DNA of 64,000 bases from JACDQM01 sp044373315 (GTDB lineage: Bacteria > Pseudomonadota > Gammaproteobacteria > Burkholderiales > Burkholderiaceae_C), in NCBI RefSeq assembly GCF_044373315.1, contig NZ_JBILQK010000001.1, positions 62,001 to 126,000 of the forward strand. Direction: 5' to 3'. Below the pieces are notes generated by a model, which saw only the letters and a program-made list of their open reading frames with translations, did not search any database and was not told the DNA's origin. The position numbers and the translations under genes were made by a program. This document shows, one piece after another, positions 18,620 to 27,527 of the stretch (positions are counted from its first letter, which is position 1; each line of letters opens with the position of its first letter).

Positions 18620-19780
18620 TCAGCGGGCTGCCGTGGTGGTGGCGGTGGGCGCAGCCGCAGGCGCAGCGGGCACCACGCGCACCGTGTCGCCATCGGCCAG
18701 GAAGCCCACGCCTTGCGTCACCACGCGGTCAGCGGCGCCCACGCCGCTTCGCACGGCCACACGGTCGGCCTGGCGCTCGCCCAGCTGCACCTTGATCTGG
18801 CGCACCTTGCTGGACTTGCTGTCCTTGCCATCTGTTTCAACCTTGAAGACATAGGCAAACCCATCGCGCAAGAGCACGGCCGATTGCGGCAGGGTCAGCA
18901 CCGGCGCCTCGCCAAGCACGATCTCGCCGCGCGCAAACATGCCAGCGCGGGCTTGGCCGTTGGCTTGCACATCCACCAACACGCGCCCGTTGCGGGTGGC
19001 GGGGTCCACCGTGGGGGCCACCAGGCGCACGCGCCCTTCGATGGAACCAGTCCCTGCCGGCGTGATGCGCACGCGCTGGCCCGGGCTCACCTGCGCCAGC
19101 TCGGCGGCTGGCACCTCGGCGCGCCACTCCAGGCGCCCATCGCGGATCAGCTGGAACAGCGCCTGGCCGGGCTGGGGCAAAGCGCCCTCCACCGCGTCGC
19201 GCTGGGTGATCACACCGTCCACCGGCGCAACCACACGGGTGTGGCTCAGGCGCAGCTCATCGGCTTGCGCACGTGCCTTGAGCGAGGCCACGCGTGCCAG
19301 CGCGCCGGCTTGAGCCGCACGGGCCTGGTCCAGCTGGCTGGCACTGACGGCATCGGTGCCAGCCAAGCTCAGGGTGCGCGCGGCGGTGGCGCTGATTTCC
19401 TGCGCGCTGGCTTCGGCCTCGGCCAAGCTGGCGCGGGTGGCGGCCAAGTCGGCCTCCAGGCTGGCGCGGGCCAACTGGGCCAGTAGCTCGCCCTTCCTGA
19501 CGCGCTGGCCCACATCCACCAGCACACGCTCGATGCGCTGACCGCTGGCCTCAGTGCCCACTTGCACCTCGCGCCAGGCAGCCAGGCTGCCGGTGGCGCT
19601 GAGCGTCCGTGACCAGGTTTGTGGCTGCGGACTGACCACCGCCACGCTCAGCGCGGGCTTGGGCGCGCTGGGGGTCGCCGCCTGGTTGGCCCAGGCCGTG
19701 CTGGGAAACGTGGTCGGGACCACGACAGCTGCCGTGGCCATCAGGGCCGCCAAGGCGAGGCGCGAAACAGAAGTGTTCAT
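18620..19780 (-). CDS. RND efflux periplasmic adaptor (membrane fusion protein)
   Basis: 386 residues. A signal peptide (MNTSVSRLALAALMATAAVVV...) precedes the fusion-protein body. A lipoyl-like half domain (GTEASGQRIERVLVDVGQRVRKGELLAQL) is followed by a coiled-coil hairpin rich in Ala (about residues 105-165), the second lipoyl half (VVAPVDGVITQRDAVEGALPQPGQ), a beta barrel and a C-terminal membrane-proximal domain. There is no lipobox, so it is probably soluble. It links the RND pump to the outer-membrane channel and lies 21 bases after that channel's gene. Confidence 0.92.
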   Translation of the reverse strand: MNTSVSRLALAALMATAAVVVPTTFPSTAWANQAATPSAPKPALSVAVVSPQPQTWSRTLSATGSLAAWREVQVGTEASGQRIERVLVDVGQRVRKGELLAQLARASLEADLAATRASLAEAEASAQEISATAARTLSLAGTDAVSASQLDQARAAQAGALARVASLKARAQADELRLSHTRVVAPVDGVITQRDAVEGALPQPGQALFQLIRDGRLEWRAEVPAAELAQVSPGQRVRITPAGTGSIEGRVRLVAPTVDPATRNGRVLVDVQANGQARAGMFARGEIVLGEAPVLTLPQSAVLLRDGFAYVFKVETDGKDSKSSKVRQIKVQLGERQADRVAVRSGVGAADRVVTQGVGFLADGDTVRVVPAAPAAAPTATTTAAR

Positions 19781-19801
19781 GGCAAGAGCAGGTTCCGGAT
19801 G

Positions 19802-21259
19802 TCAGGAAGAAATGGGGGGGACGTTGCGCGTGGTGGCGCTCGTGGTTGCAGTCACGTTCGGCTTTGCGGCAGGGTCTTGCCAACCGCCGCCCATCGCGCG
19901 CACCAATTGCAGCCACGCGGCGATGTGCTCGCGGGCGGCGTCCAGCGCGGCGCTGCGGGTGGCCAGCGCATTGCGCTCGTCTCGCACGCGGGTTTGGCCG
20001 CTGACCAGGCCTGCACGCGCTTGGGCGGCACTGGCCTCGTCGATGCGCCGCCACTGCTGCAGCGTCGCTTCCGCCTCTTGACGCCGCTGGCTGGCGGCCT
20101 GCCAGCGCAACAGCGCTTGCTCCACCTCAGCCACCGCGCCGCGCCATTGCGCCTCCAAGCTGGCGCGGGCCAGCGCTTCGGCGGCATCGGCGGCCTGGGT
20201 TTGGGCGGCGCGCGCACCGGCATCCCACACCGGCAAGCTCAGGCTGGGCGCCAAGCTCCACACCGAGCCCATGATGTTGCTGGGCTGGACCTCCCAGCGG
20301 CTGCGTCCGACCAGGGCTGCGAAGCTGAGCTGCGGTGCGTACTGCGCAATCGCCGTACCGCGTGCCTCCCAGGCCGCGGCCAGCCATTGCCGGTGGGCCG
20401 CCGCGAGGTCGGGCCGGCGCGAAAGCAAATCGCCCGGCACCATCGTAACGGCCAGCGCCGGCGCCGCTGGCAGCGGCTGCGGCGGGCCGCTGTGGGCGCG
20501 TGCCACCTCGGCCGCATCGGTGGCACACAACAGCGCAAGGCTTTGCAGCCAAGCGCCCATTTGCTCTTGCCAAGCCTGCGCCTGCACCCGGGCGTTGGCA
20601 GCCACGGTTTGCGACAAGGCCGCCTGCGCCGCACTCAGCAAGCCGGCCTGCGCCAGCGCGGCATCGGCACGGGCGGCCGCTTCAGCCAGCTGCACGTCGC
20701 GCGCCGCGATCAAAGCCTGTCCTTGGGCATGGCGCCAAGCCAGGTAAGCCTGCACCACCTCCACCGCCAAAGTGGTGCGCGCATCGTCCACGCTCAGGGC
20801 CGCGCTCTGCGCACGCTGGTCGGCCGCATCGCGTTGGGCGCGGGCGGCGCCGAACAGGTCCAGCTCCCAGCGCGCCTGCAGCGCCCATTGCGCCGTGGTT
20901 TGAGCGGCAAAGGTGGGCGGCTGTGCACCCCGCATCGCATCGGCCTGTGCCGTCAGGCTGGGCGACAGCGCCGCCTGGCTGGCTTGCCGCTGCGCCTGTG
21001 ACTGGCTCAGCCGCGCACGCGCCTGAGCCAAGGTGGGACTCTGGTTCCAAGCCTGCTCGACCAAAGCACCAATGGCGGGGTCGCCCAGTGCCTGCCACCA
21101 CTGCGGCGCCAAGCTGTGCGCCGGTGCGGCAGCGGTGTTCAGCCACTGAGCCGGCAGCGCACGAGGGGCAGGCAACGGGCCGGGCGGCGTGGCACAGGCG
21201 CCCAGCAAGGCCACCAGGGCAAGGGCCGTGAAGATGCGTAAGGAAGAAATGCGCTTCAT
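19802..21259 (-). CDS. RND efflux outer-membrane factor (NodT/OprM-type lipoprotein)
   Basis: 485 residues. The N-terminus has a lipobox (LVALLGACATPPG, lipidated Cys near residue 22), as in OprM-like channels. The body shows two long helical repeats typical of the TolC fold: ALVEQAWNQSPTLAQARARLSQSQAQRQ and, in the second half, LLSRRPDLAAAHRQWLAAAWEARGTAIAQYAPQLSFAA. The second repeat contains the family motif RRPDLAAAH. It overlaps the upstream tetR stop by four bases and belongs to the same operon. Confidence 0.93.
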   Translation of the reverse strand: MKRISSLRIFTALALVALLGACATPPGPLPAPRALPAQWLNTAAAPAHSLAPQWWQALGDPAIGALVEQAWNQSPTLAQARARLSQSQAQRQASQAALSPSLTAQADAMRGAQPPTFAAQTTAQWALQARWELDLFGAARAQRDAADQRAQSAALSVDDARTTLAVEVVQAYLAWRHAQGQALIAARDVQLAEAAARADAALAQAGLLSAAQAALSQTVAANARVQAQAWQEQMGAWLQSLALLCATDAAEVARAHSGPPQPLPAAPALAVTMVPGDLLSRRPDLAAAHRQWLAAAWEARGTAIAQYAPQLSFAALVGRSRWEVQPSNIMGSVWSLAPSLSLPVWDAGARAAQTQAADAAEALARASLEAQWRGAVAEVEQALLRWQAASQRRQEAEATLQQWRRIDEASAAQARAGLVSGQTRVRDERNALATRSAALDAAREHIAAWLQLVRAMGGGWQDPAAKPNVTATTSATTRNVPPISS

Positions 21260-22092
21260 GGGGCGTCGCTTGTGGGGGGAACAACAGGGGTGGTCGGCAA
21301 GCCTGCGGCTAGCCGCTCGGCAGCCAGGGTGGCGCGAATCACGCAGCGCTGACGCTCCAGCTCGACCAAGGCCAGGGCCCAGTCGATCAGCCGGTCGCGC
21401 ACATCCTCCATCACGCCTGGCGCATCCAGCCAGCCGGGCGTGATCAGGTCCTGGAAGGCACGGCCCATACAGTAGTCATGGGCCATAGCCAGCAAGCCAT
21501 AGACAAGCTGGTGCACCAAGGGATCGTTGCTCTCGCAGCCGATCTGCCGGGCCATGAAGCGGGCCATGGCATGGTGGTGAGGGGCAATCGCGTCGCGCAT
21601 GGCCTGCGCAAACACGGGGCTGGGGCGCAGCGTTTCGTTGAGGAACAAGCGGATCGAGGCCTCGGGCACGGCCTCAGGCGCGCTGAAGAATGGCGTAAGC
21701 AAGCGCGTCAGCGCCTCGCGCAGCCCCAGGCCCGGCGTGTCGAAACCCGCAAAGGCATGGCTCATGGCCTCGATCGGCTCCAGCAACAAGGCTCGGTACA
21801 AGCCTTCCTTGTCGCCAAAGTGGTAGTGGATCGCCCCTGGGTTGAGGCCGGCTGCGGTGCAGATTTCCCGGGTGCTGGTGGATTCGACCCCTTGCTCGGC
21901 GAACAGCTTCGAAGCCGCCAAAAGCAGCGCCGCGCGTCCATCGACCGCGCTGGCTTTGCTGCGGCGCCCGGCGCGCGCCGCCGGGCTGGCTGGCCGCTTG
22001 CCAGCCAAGCTGCTGGCGCCAGTGGGCTGAACTGGCGTGCTGCTCGCCGGCGGGGCCTGGTCTGGCGACGAAATCGGGGGGTGAGACGACAT
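21256..22092 (-). CDS. TetR/AcrR regulator with CecR-type C-terminal domain
   Basis: 278 residues from the ATG at 22092 (MSSHPPISSPDQ); a TTG at 22119 could add 9 residues. A Pro/Ala-rich N-terminal tail precedes the helix-turn-helix (RAALLLAASKLFAEQGVESTSTREICTAAGLNPGAIHYHFGDKEGLYRALL, about 50-100). The C-terminal part resembles the CecR/YbiH ligand-binding domain (ALTRLLTPFFS, NETLRPSPVF, VYGLLAMAHDYCMGRAF). It is the first gene of the efflux operon and probably represses it through the palindrome just upstream. It overlaps the outer-membrane factor gene by four bases. Confidence 0.92.
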   Translation of the reverse strand: MSSHPPISSPDQAPPASSTPVQPTGASSLAGKRPASPAARAGRRSKASAVDGRAALLLAASKLFAEQGVESTSTREICTAAGLNPGAIHYHFGDKEGLYRALLLEPIEAMSHAFAGFDTPGLGLREALTRLLTPFFSAPEAVPEASIRLFLNETLRPSPVFAQAMRDAIAPHHHAMARFMARQIGCESNDPLVHQLVYGLLAMAHDYCMGRAFQDLITPGWLDAPGVMEDVRDRLIDWALALVELERQRCVIRATLAAERLAAGLPTTPVVPPTSDAP

Positions 22093-22113
22093 GGCGCCGC
22101 ACTGTACACAAAC

Positions 22114-22133
22114 AATCAAGCGCTTGCTTGATT
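22114..22133. promoter_or_regulatory. Palindromic operator candidate for the TetR regulator
   Basis: AATCAAGC (22114-22121), a 4-base spacer, and GCTTGATT (22126-22133) form a perfect 8-4-8 inverted repeat about 22 bases upstream of the tetR ATG. This is the usual size and position for a TetR dimer site, so autoregulation of the whole efflux operon is likely. Confidence 0.7.
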
Positions 22134-22494
22134 AATGCTCGAAATCCCTATCGAGTGATATTCAGTCGCTAAAGCAGCTTCAAATCGCCGACTTGTGCGC
22201 TTCGTCGGCCAAATCAGCGGAAGCCACCCACCGTTCGAAGCAGGGACTTGGGTTCACCGCGTGTCTCTTGTACTTGGCGGGCGGGGCAGGCTTGACGCCT
22301 TTGCCGACAGGGCTGCGGGCCAAACACTGCAGTCCGCTTGAAGAGATTGAGCCCCTGCAGCTCCTGATGCGGGGCAGCCTGCACAAGCCAACCGCAAGGG
22401 TAGCCCCCAGCCGCCGGAGCTGCTCGAACAGCTAACCAGCGGGCATAGGCTCAGCCGAGGACCCGCAGCCCGGCGGCGGCCGGGCTGACTTCCG
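22134..22494. other. Intergenic stretch between tetR and the PEP-CTERM gene
   Basis: 361 bases without a convincing gene. The tetR promoter should be in the right flank of the palindrome. Near the other end, CAGCCCGGC (22466-22474) and GCCGGGCTG (22479-22487) form a 9-base-pair hairpin with a 4-base loop, 7 bases past the PEP-CTERM stop; it is a plausible minus-strand terminator without a T-run. I see no RNA gene or repeat in the rest. Confidence 0.5.
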
Positions 22495-23388
22495 TCAGCC
22501 CTTGCGGCGACGGCTCGCGGCCAGTGCGGCCAAGCTGAGCCCCAGCAATGCCAGCGTGGCAGGCTCCGGCACCTCGCTGGTCTGGACCTCGAAGTTGGAC
22601 GTGGTCCGCACTTCGCCAATCGTCCAGCTGATATTGTCGACCGCACCCTGGAAAGGTCCCCAGCCGCTGCCGACGCCAGCGCTGAACCCGAGGATCACGG
22701 CGCTCTGCAGAAGTTCGCTGTCTTGCCATTCGTCCAAGGTGTCGTAGGGTGTGCCGTCGGCATCGATATCGAACTCATTCTTGCCCAGGCCAAGCCCGAA
22801 GTTCCACAGCTTGCTGCTGCCGCCGACCATGTCCGACACCCAGGCGTCGGTCGGTGCACTGCCAGCGACGTTGTAGGTCCGCTCAAACACCAGACCGCCG
22901 CGGTCATTCGTCGTAGCTAGGTTGCCATCGCGGTCCAGCAAGATGCGCAGCGCCGGATGTTGCACGGGGCTGTTGCTGCTGCCACTGCTGCGGTACCAGT
23001 CGTACGACATGCCCAGGAAGGACGAGAACAAGCCCAGCGAACTGCTCGCATAGTAGTTGCCGCCAACGCTGACACCACCGGCCAAGTACTCGACATCCGC
23101 CTTGTAGGACGCGCCACCAGGCCCCGCGGTGCCTGAGAAAGCCACCGATCCGTTGCCGGAGCGGGCATAGCTGGTGCTGACGCCAACCGAGCCGCCGTTG
23201 CGCACATTGTTGTAGTACCAGCCGGTGCCCCCCACCGCCTGCCCCTGGTTGATGGCCGTCGCGTTGGTGAATGCATCGCCGGGTGCAGCGCCGTTGGCGT
23301 AGACCGTTGCCGCCGTGGCGGCAGCACAGAATCCAGCGCTGGCAGCCAGAGTGGCCACCGTGCCAAGCATTTGTGTCAAGCGTGTCAT
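22495..23388 (-). CDS. PEP-CTERM sorting domain protein (exported)
   Basis: 297 residues. A signal peptide (MTRLTQMLGTVATLAASAGF..., cleavage near ATA) is followed by a beta-rich, Gly/Ser/Asn-rich body. It has segments like GSVAFSGTAGPGG and FQGAVDNISWTIGEV typical of Gram-negative PEP-CTERM substrates. The C-terminus is the sorting tag VPEPATLALLGLSLAALAAS followed by RRRKG. Such proteins are processed by exosortase (EpsH) at the inner membrane and usually associate with exopolysaccharide. No exosortase gene is in the window. A possible sigma-54 promoter lies upstream. The precise role is unknown. Confidence 0.9.
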   Translation of the reverse strand: MTRLTQMLGTVATLAASAGFCAAATAATVYANGAAPGDAFTNATAINQGQAVGGTGWYYNNVRNGGSVGVSTSYARSGNGSVAFSGTAGPGGASYKADVEYLAGGVSVGGNYYASSSLGLFSSFLGMSYDWYRSSGSSNSPVQHPALRILLDRDGNLATTNDRGGLVFERTYNVAGSAPTDAWVSDMVGGSSKLWNFGLGLGKNEFDIDADGTPYDTLDEWQDSELLQSAVILGFSAGVGSGWGPFQGAVDNISWTIGEVRTTSNFEVQTSEVPEPATLALLGLSLAALAASRRRKG

Positions 23389-23725
23389 CAGTCAGCTCCC
23401 GGAGTTGCGTTGGTTTGCCATGTCTGGATGGCCAAAGTGAACAAGCAATATCCAGGCCGCGGACGTAACACATTGATTGAGCGGAACAATTCGTTTTTGG
23501 CCGGATCCAGGTGTAAAGCAAGTCGACACGGATTCAGGCTCAGGCCCCTCTGCCGCCGCCAGACCCAGGGCCTACAAGCGCACCAGCCTCAACACTGGCG
23601 CGCCACGAAGCAAGGCCCCATGCCGCAGCCTGGCACGCGCGCGAGCGGAGCTCGATCAGCCCTTCAGCACCCAAGTTCAGTCGTGTTTGACCGTCGCTCC
23701 TTGCGAGCCCTACAGTGGGGGGAAA
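23389..23725. other. Divergent intergenic region, PEP-CTERM gene and histidine kinase gene
   Basis: 337 bases between two divergent genes, so promoters of both must be here. On the minus strand a sigma-54-like element is at 23444-23459. The kinase start at 23726 is preceded by a G-run (GTGGGGGGAAA) that may serve as ribosome site. I see no RNA gene. An in-frame start at 23477 would extend the kinase by 83 residues, but that stretch is low in family-like sequence. Confidence 0.5.
23444..23459 (-). promoter_or_regulatory. Possible sigma-54 promoter for the PEP-CTERM gene
   Basis: On the minus strand the element reads CGGCCTGGATATTGCT. Compared with the sigma-54 consensus (TGGCACG-N4-TTGCW), it keeps GGC and the G at the -24 box and a perfect TTGCT at the -12 box with correct spacing: 9 of 12 conserved positions. 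It is 56 bases upstream of the ATG. PEP-CTERM genes in several Proteobacteria are sigma-54-dependent through PrsR, which supports but does not prove the call. Confidence 0.4.
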
Positions 23726-26581
23726 ATGTTGGGGCCGTCGATGAAGCTGTTTTTGACCAGGCACGAGTTGGACTTGCTGGAGCAAAGCCTGCCCCTGAAG
23801 ACCGGGTTAGATCAGCTGAGGACACGGGTCGAGCTGGCCTGGTATTGGCGCCAGACCGACAGCCGGCAGGCACTCCTCTGGGCGGAGTCCGGCGAACGCC
23901 GCCTGGCCGAACGGGCCGAGCTGGCACCCGAGGCGACGCTGAATGCTGCCATCCCGAGCCTGGAAGCACGTCTGCTGCTGGTGCGCGCCGAACTGCAATT
24001 TCTGGCGGCCGAGCTCGATCGAGCCTTGCAGACCGCAATTCAGGCAGAAACCCTGTTCGAGGCCTGCCAGGACTTGGCGGGCCGGGGCGACGCACACTGG
24101 CTGCGCGCGCAGATTCTGGAGGACAAGGGCCAGGCCGGACCGGCTGCCGCCGCCATGGATGCCGCACAGCAGGTCTATCAGGCAGCCGCCGACACGGACC
24201 GGCTGCACGCTTTGCAGGCACGCCGCCTGACGCGCTCGGTGTTCGAAGACCCGCTGGCCGCAGCGGCTGCCCTGCAGCAGGACTTTCCGGCGGGGCGGGA
24301 CTGGCCATTACCGGTGGCCTTCTGGGTCGACAGTGCACGCGGCCTGGTCTGCGCGATGAGCGGTGACCCCGCGGCCTCCATCAAGCACTTCATGCGCGCC
24401 TATGAGCTCGGGCTGGACATGGGTCAACTGAGGTTCGCACTGGTGTCTGGCAGCAATGCCGCGGAGTCGTTTCTGCGACTGGGCGATCTGGACACCGCCC
24501 TGACCCTGCATGAAGAGCATCTGGTGCTGGGGCGCAAGGTGGGCTGGCCAGCCAGCCTGGGGCTGTGCCTGTTCAAGCTCGGCAGCGCCATGCGGGCCTT
24601 GGGGCGCAACGCAGAGGCACGCGGCTACCTGCAGGAGAGCGCCCAGCAACTGGCACAAGTGCCGGGGTCGCGTTCACAAGCCCAAGTGCTGGTGGAACTG
24701 GCTGAGCTGGAGCTGGCGGATGGCCGCTGCGCCAGCGCCACCGAGGCCTTTGAAGCCTTGCTGACACAGCGCAATGTCAAGTTGTCGGCCGACCTCCTGC
24801 TGATCGCGCTACTGGGCCAGGCAGCAGCGCTCTTGGCTGTGGGGCGGCAGCCTGCCGCCAGCGAAGCGGCAGCGGCTGCACTGCAGCTGGCCACGAGCCT
24901 GGGCGATGTGCTTGGGCAGGTGAAGGCCTTGCAAATCGCGGCGCAGATGCCGGACTACGACGCGCTGCAGTGCTTGCGGCAGGCGCTGGCGCTGGCAGGC
25001 ACCATCAAGGGCTATGCCGCTACACCTGAGCTGCTGGACCAGCTGGCCGCCGCCGAAGCCTCAGCCGGTGAGCACGAGGCAGCGTACGCCCATGGCCTGG
25101 CCGCCCACCAGGCCTACCGCAAGAGCCAGACCGCTGCGGTTCAGCAGCGCTCGGTGGCGCTGCGGGTCAAGTACGAGCTGGAGCAGGCTCAGGCCCAGGC
25201 AGCCTTGCACCGCCAGGCCGCCGAGACCTTGCGTGAGGCAAATGCGACGCTCGAAAGTCTGGGGGCGATGGGGCGCGAAATCACGGCATGCCTGCAGGCT
25301 GAAAGCGTTTTCGAGACCCTGAACAAACATGTGGACCAGCTGCTGGACGCCAGCTGCTTCCTGGTCTTCATGCTGACGCAACAGCCCGAGGGCGAGTCGA
25401 CCGCCGGCCAGTTGCTGCTGAGCTACGGTTTCGAGAACGGGCAGGCCTTGGCGCCTGAGACGCTCGCGATGGACGGCGATTCGGTGCTCGCCCGCTGCGC
25501 CCGCGAACGTGAGGAACTGCTGATCAATCTGGAGCATGAGAGCGACGATGCGCCACGCCAGATTCCGGGCACGCTGGAAACCAAGAGCCTCCTGTTCGGC
25601 CCGCTGCTGGCAGGCGACCGACTGCTGGGGGTGCTGTCGATCCAGTCGCCGCGCCGGAATGCCTATGGCGACCGGGAGCGATTCATCTTCAAGGCCCTGT
25701 GCGCCTACGGAGCGATTGCGCTGGACAACGCACAGGCCTACACCCGCACCGAAGCCGCCCAGCAGCAGACGCATGCCGCCCTGATGGAACTGCGGCGCGT
25801 GCAGCGCGATCTGATCGAGCGCGAGAAGCTCGCGGCGCTGGGTGCGCTGGTGGCAGGCGTGGCACATGAACTCAACACCCCGATCGGCAACAGCTTGCTG
25901 GTGGCCAGCACCTTGCAATCGGACAGCGCCGCCCTGTCAGCCGCCTTGCACGAGGGTCACTTGCGCAAATCGCAGCTGGACCAGTTCAGCGGCAGCGCCC
26001 AAAGCGCCTGCAACCTGCTGGTGCGGAATCTGGCCAGGGCAGCCGAGCTGGTGAGCAGCTTCAAGCAGCTTGCGGTGGACCAGAGCTCGGAACGCCGTCG
26101 CGAGTTTTCATTGCAGCAAACTTGCCAGGAACTGGAACTGACGCTGAAGCCTGTGCTGGAGCGCGACGGCCACGCCTTGAGCCTGCGGATCGACGAGCGC
26201 CTGACGCTGGACAGCTACCCAGGCCCCTTGGGGCAGGTGCTCAGCAATCTGGTCATCAACGCCATCCACCACGGCTTCGACGGCAGGCGAGGCGGCCAGA
26301 TGCGGCTGAGCGCGGAACCGCAAGGAACAGCGCATGTGCTGCTGAGCTTCGAGGATGACGGTCGCGGCGTTGCAGCCGACCATCTGGACCGCATCTTCGA
26401 GCCCTTTTTCACCACCCGTCTGGGCCAGGGCGGCAGCGGGCTGGGCCTGCACATCAGCTACAACATCGTGCGCAATGTGCTGGGCGGCAGCATCACGGTC
26501 AGCAGCGCCCCAGGCCAGGGGACCCGCTTCACCCTGCTCCTGCCGCGGGTCGCGCCGCAGGCTGACAACGCGCCGCTCTGA
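23726..26581 (+). CDS. Large soluble sensor histidine kinase with TPR-like and GAF domains
   Basis: 951 residues from the ATG at 23726; ATG 23741 is an alternative. About 510 residues of helical, Ala/Leu-rich TPR-like repeats (for example ALTLHEEHLVLGRKVGWPASLGLCLFKLGSAM) are followed by a coiled coil (about 545-600) and a GAF domain (about 600-690: LLDASCFLVFML...LFGPLLAGDRLLGVLSIQSP). Then come the HisKA-like box KLAALGALVAGVAHELNTPIGN with the phospho-accepting His, and an ATPase domain (NLVINAIHHGFDGR, DDGRGVAADHLDRIFEPFFTTR, GSGLGLHISYNIV). It has no membrane segments and no receiver domain; no response regulator is adjacent. It resembles the C-terminal half of fused Ser/Thr kinase-histidine kinase proteins lacking the kinase head. 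Confidence 0.87.
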   Translation: MLGPSMKLFLTRHELDLLEQSLPLKTGLDQLRTRVELAWYWRQTDSRQALLWAESGERRLAERAELAPEATLNAAIPSLEARLLLVRAELQFLAAELDRALQTAIQAETLFEACQDLAGRGDAHWLRAQILEDKGQAGPAAAAMDAAQQVYQAAADTDRLHALQARRLTRSVFEDPLAAAAALQQDFPAGRDWPLPVAFWVDSARGLVCAMSGDPAASIKHFMRAYELGLDMGQLRFALVSGSNAAESFLRLGDLDTALTLHEEHLVLGRKVGWPASLGLCLFKLGSAMRALGRNAEARGYLQESAQQLAQVPGSRSQAQVLVELAELELADGRCASATEAFEALLTQRNVKLSADLLLIALLGQAAALLAVGRQPAASEAAAAALQLATSLGDVLGQVKALQIAAQMPDYDALQCLRQALALAGTIKGYAATPELLDQLAAAEASAGEHEAAYAHGLAAHQAYRKSQTAAVQQRSVALRVKYELEQAQAQAALHRQAAETLREANATLESLGAMGREITACLQAESVFETLNKHVDQLLDASCFLVFMLTQQPEGESTAGQLLLSYGFENGQALAPETLAMDGDSVLARCAREREELLINLEHESDDAPRQIPGTLETKSLLFGPLLAGDRLLGVLSIQSPRRNAYGDRERFIFKALCAYGAIALDNAQAYTRTEAAQQQTHAALMELRRVQRDLIEREKLAALGALVAGVAHELNTPIGNSLLVASTLQSDSAALSAALHEGHLRKSQLDQFSGSAQSACNLLVRNLARAAELVSSFKQLAVDQSSERRREFSLQQTCQELELTLKPVLERDGHALSLRIDERLTLDSYPGPLGQVLSNLVINAIHHGFDGRRGGQMRLSAEPQGTAHVLLSFEDDGRGVAADHLDRIFEPFFTTRLGQGGSGLGLHISYNIVRNVLGGSITVSSAPGQGTRFTLLLPRVAPQADNAPL

Positions 26582-26614
26582 GGCCGCAGCCCAGGCGCTT
26601 GAAGCACACCGGTC

Positions 26615-27523
26615 TCAGCCCGTGATCAGCCGATCGCGGCCTTCGCTCTTGGCTTGGTAGAGCGCCCTGTCCGCCCGCGACAGCAAGGCATTGCGCCCTT
26701 CACCGCCCCTGTCGTCCGCCTGCACCAGGCCCGCCGAGCAGCTGTAACGAAACTCGGGCTGCAGCGCCAGCGGCTGCGAGGCGCGCACTGCGACCAGGAG
26801 CCGTTGCAGTACCCGCTCGGCCTCCGGCAGCGGCGTATCCGGCAGCACCAGCACAAACTCCTCGCCGCCGAGCCTCGCGGCAATATCGGCGCGGCGCACC
26901 GACTGCCGCAACAGATGCGCGAAGTCTTGGAGCACCAGGTCACCCCCGTCATGGCCGAAGCTGTCGTTGATGCGCTTGAAGTGGTCAAGGTCAAGCACGG
27001 CCAGGCTCAGGGGCACAGCCGGATCACGCGCCAGCAAGGCGTCTAGCCGCTCCAGGCAGTAGCGACGGTTGCTCAGCTGGGTGAGCTCATCGGTCCAGGC
27101 GGCGCGCTGCGCCAGATCACGCTCCTGGCGCAGATCGCGACCTTCGGTGTGCAGGCCGCTCACATCGCTGGCGATGCACAACATCCAGCCATTGGCCAAC
27201 GTGGTCTCGCACATCAGCAACCAACGGCCATCCGACAAGCTGGTTTCGAAGCTGCGAAAGGGCAGCTTGCCTCGCCGGGACTGTGCCGCTGCCAGCCAGG
27301 CTTCGAAGTCAGTGGTCGAGACCTGGGTGCCCCGTCCGCTGCGGTAGCCCAGCCGCATCAGCTCTGCCCAGGTCGGCAGCTCCGCGGCCGACAGCCCCAG
27401 CGCCAGCCGGAAAGCGCGGTTCGCGAAACGCAACTGGTCGCGCGCATCGAACACGGCCACCAACTGCTCGCTCGCCTCGAAAAGCGCTGGCAGGTTCTCC
27501 AATTCGGATGGGCCTAACTGCAT
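26615..27523 (-). CDS. PAS-GGDEF diguanylate cyclase
   Basis: 302 residues from the ATG at 27523. It makes the second messenger c-di-GMP from two GTP. An N-terminal PAS-like sensor (about residues 5-120: LFEASEQLVAVFDARDQLRFANRAFRLALG) precedes the GGDEF domain (about 135-300). DELTQLSNRRY marks its start, LDLDHFKRINDSFGHDGGD binds nucleotide, and the active-site loop is ARLGGEEFVLVLPD, an intact GGEEF. A classic RxxD inhibitory site is not obvious. It starts 4 bases after the ABC exporter gene on the same strand, so they are co-transcribed. It is convergent with the histidine kinase gene. Confidence 0.92.
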   Translation of the reverse strand: MQLGPSELENLPALFEASEQLVAVFDARDQLRFANRAFRLALGLSAAELPTWAELMRLGYRSGRGTQVSTTDFEAWLAAAQSRRGKLPFRSFETSLSDGRWLLMCETTLANGWMLCIASDVSGLHTEGRDLRQERDLAQRAAWTDELTQLSNRRYCLERLDALLARDPAVPLSLAVLDLDHFKRINDSFGHDGGDLVLQDFAHLLRQSVRRADIAARLGGEEFVLVLPDTPLPEAERVLQRLLVAVRASQPLALQPEFRYSCSAGLVQADDRGGEGRNALLSRADRALYQAKSEGRDRLITG

Positions 27524-27527
27524 GCAG

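Noticed and set aside
22193..22435. Small plus-strand open frame in the tetR to PEP-CTERM gap
   Set aside because: No ribosome site, no family likeness, and overlapping frames of similar length exist on both strands.
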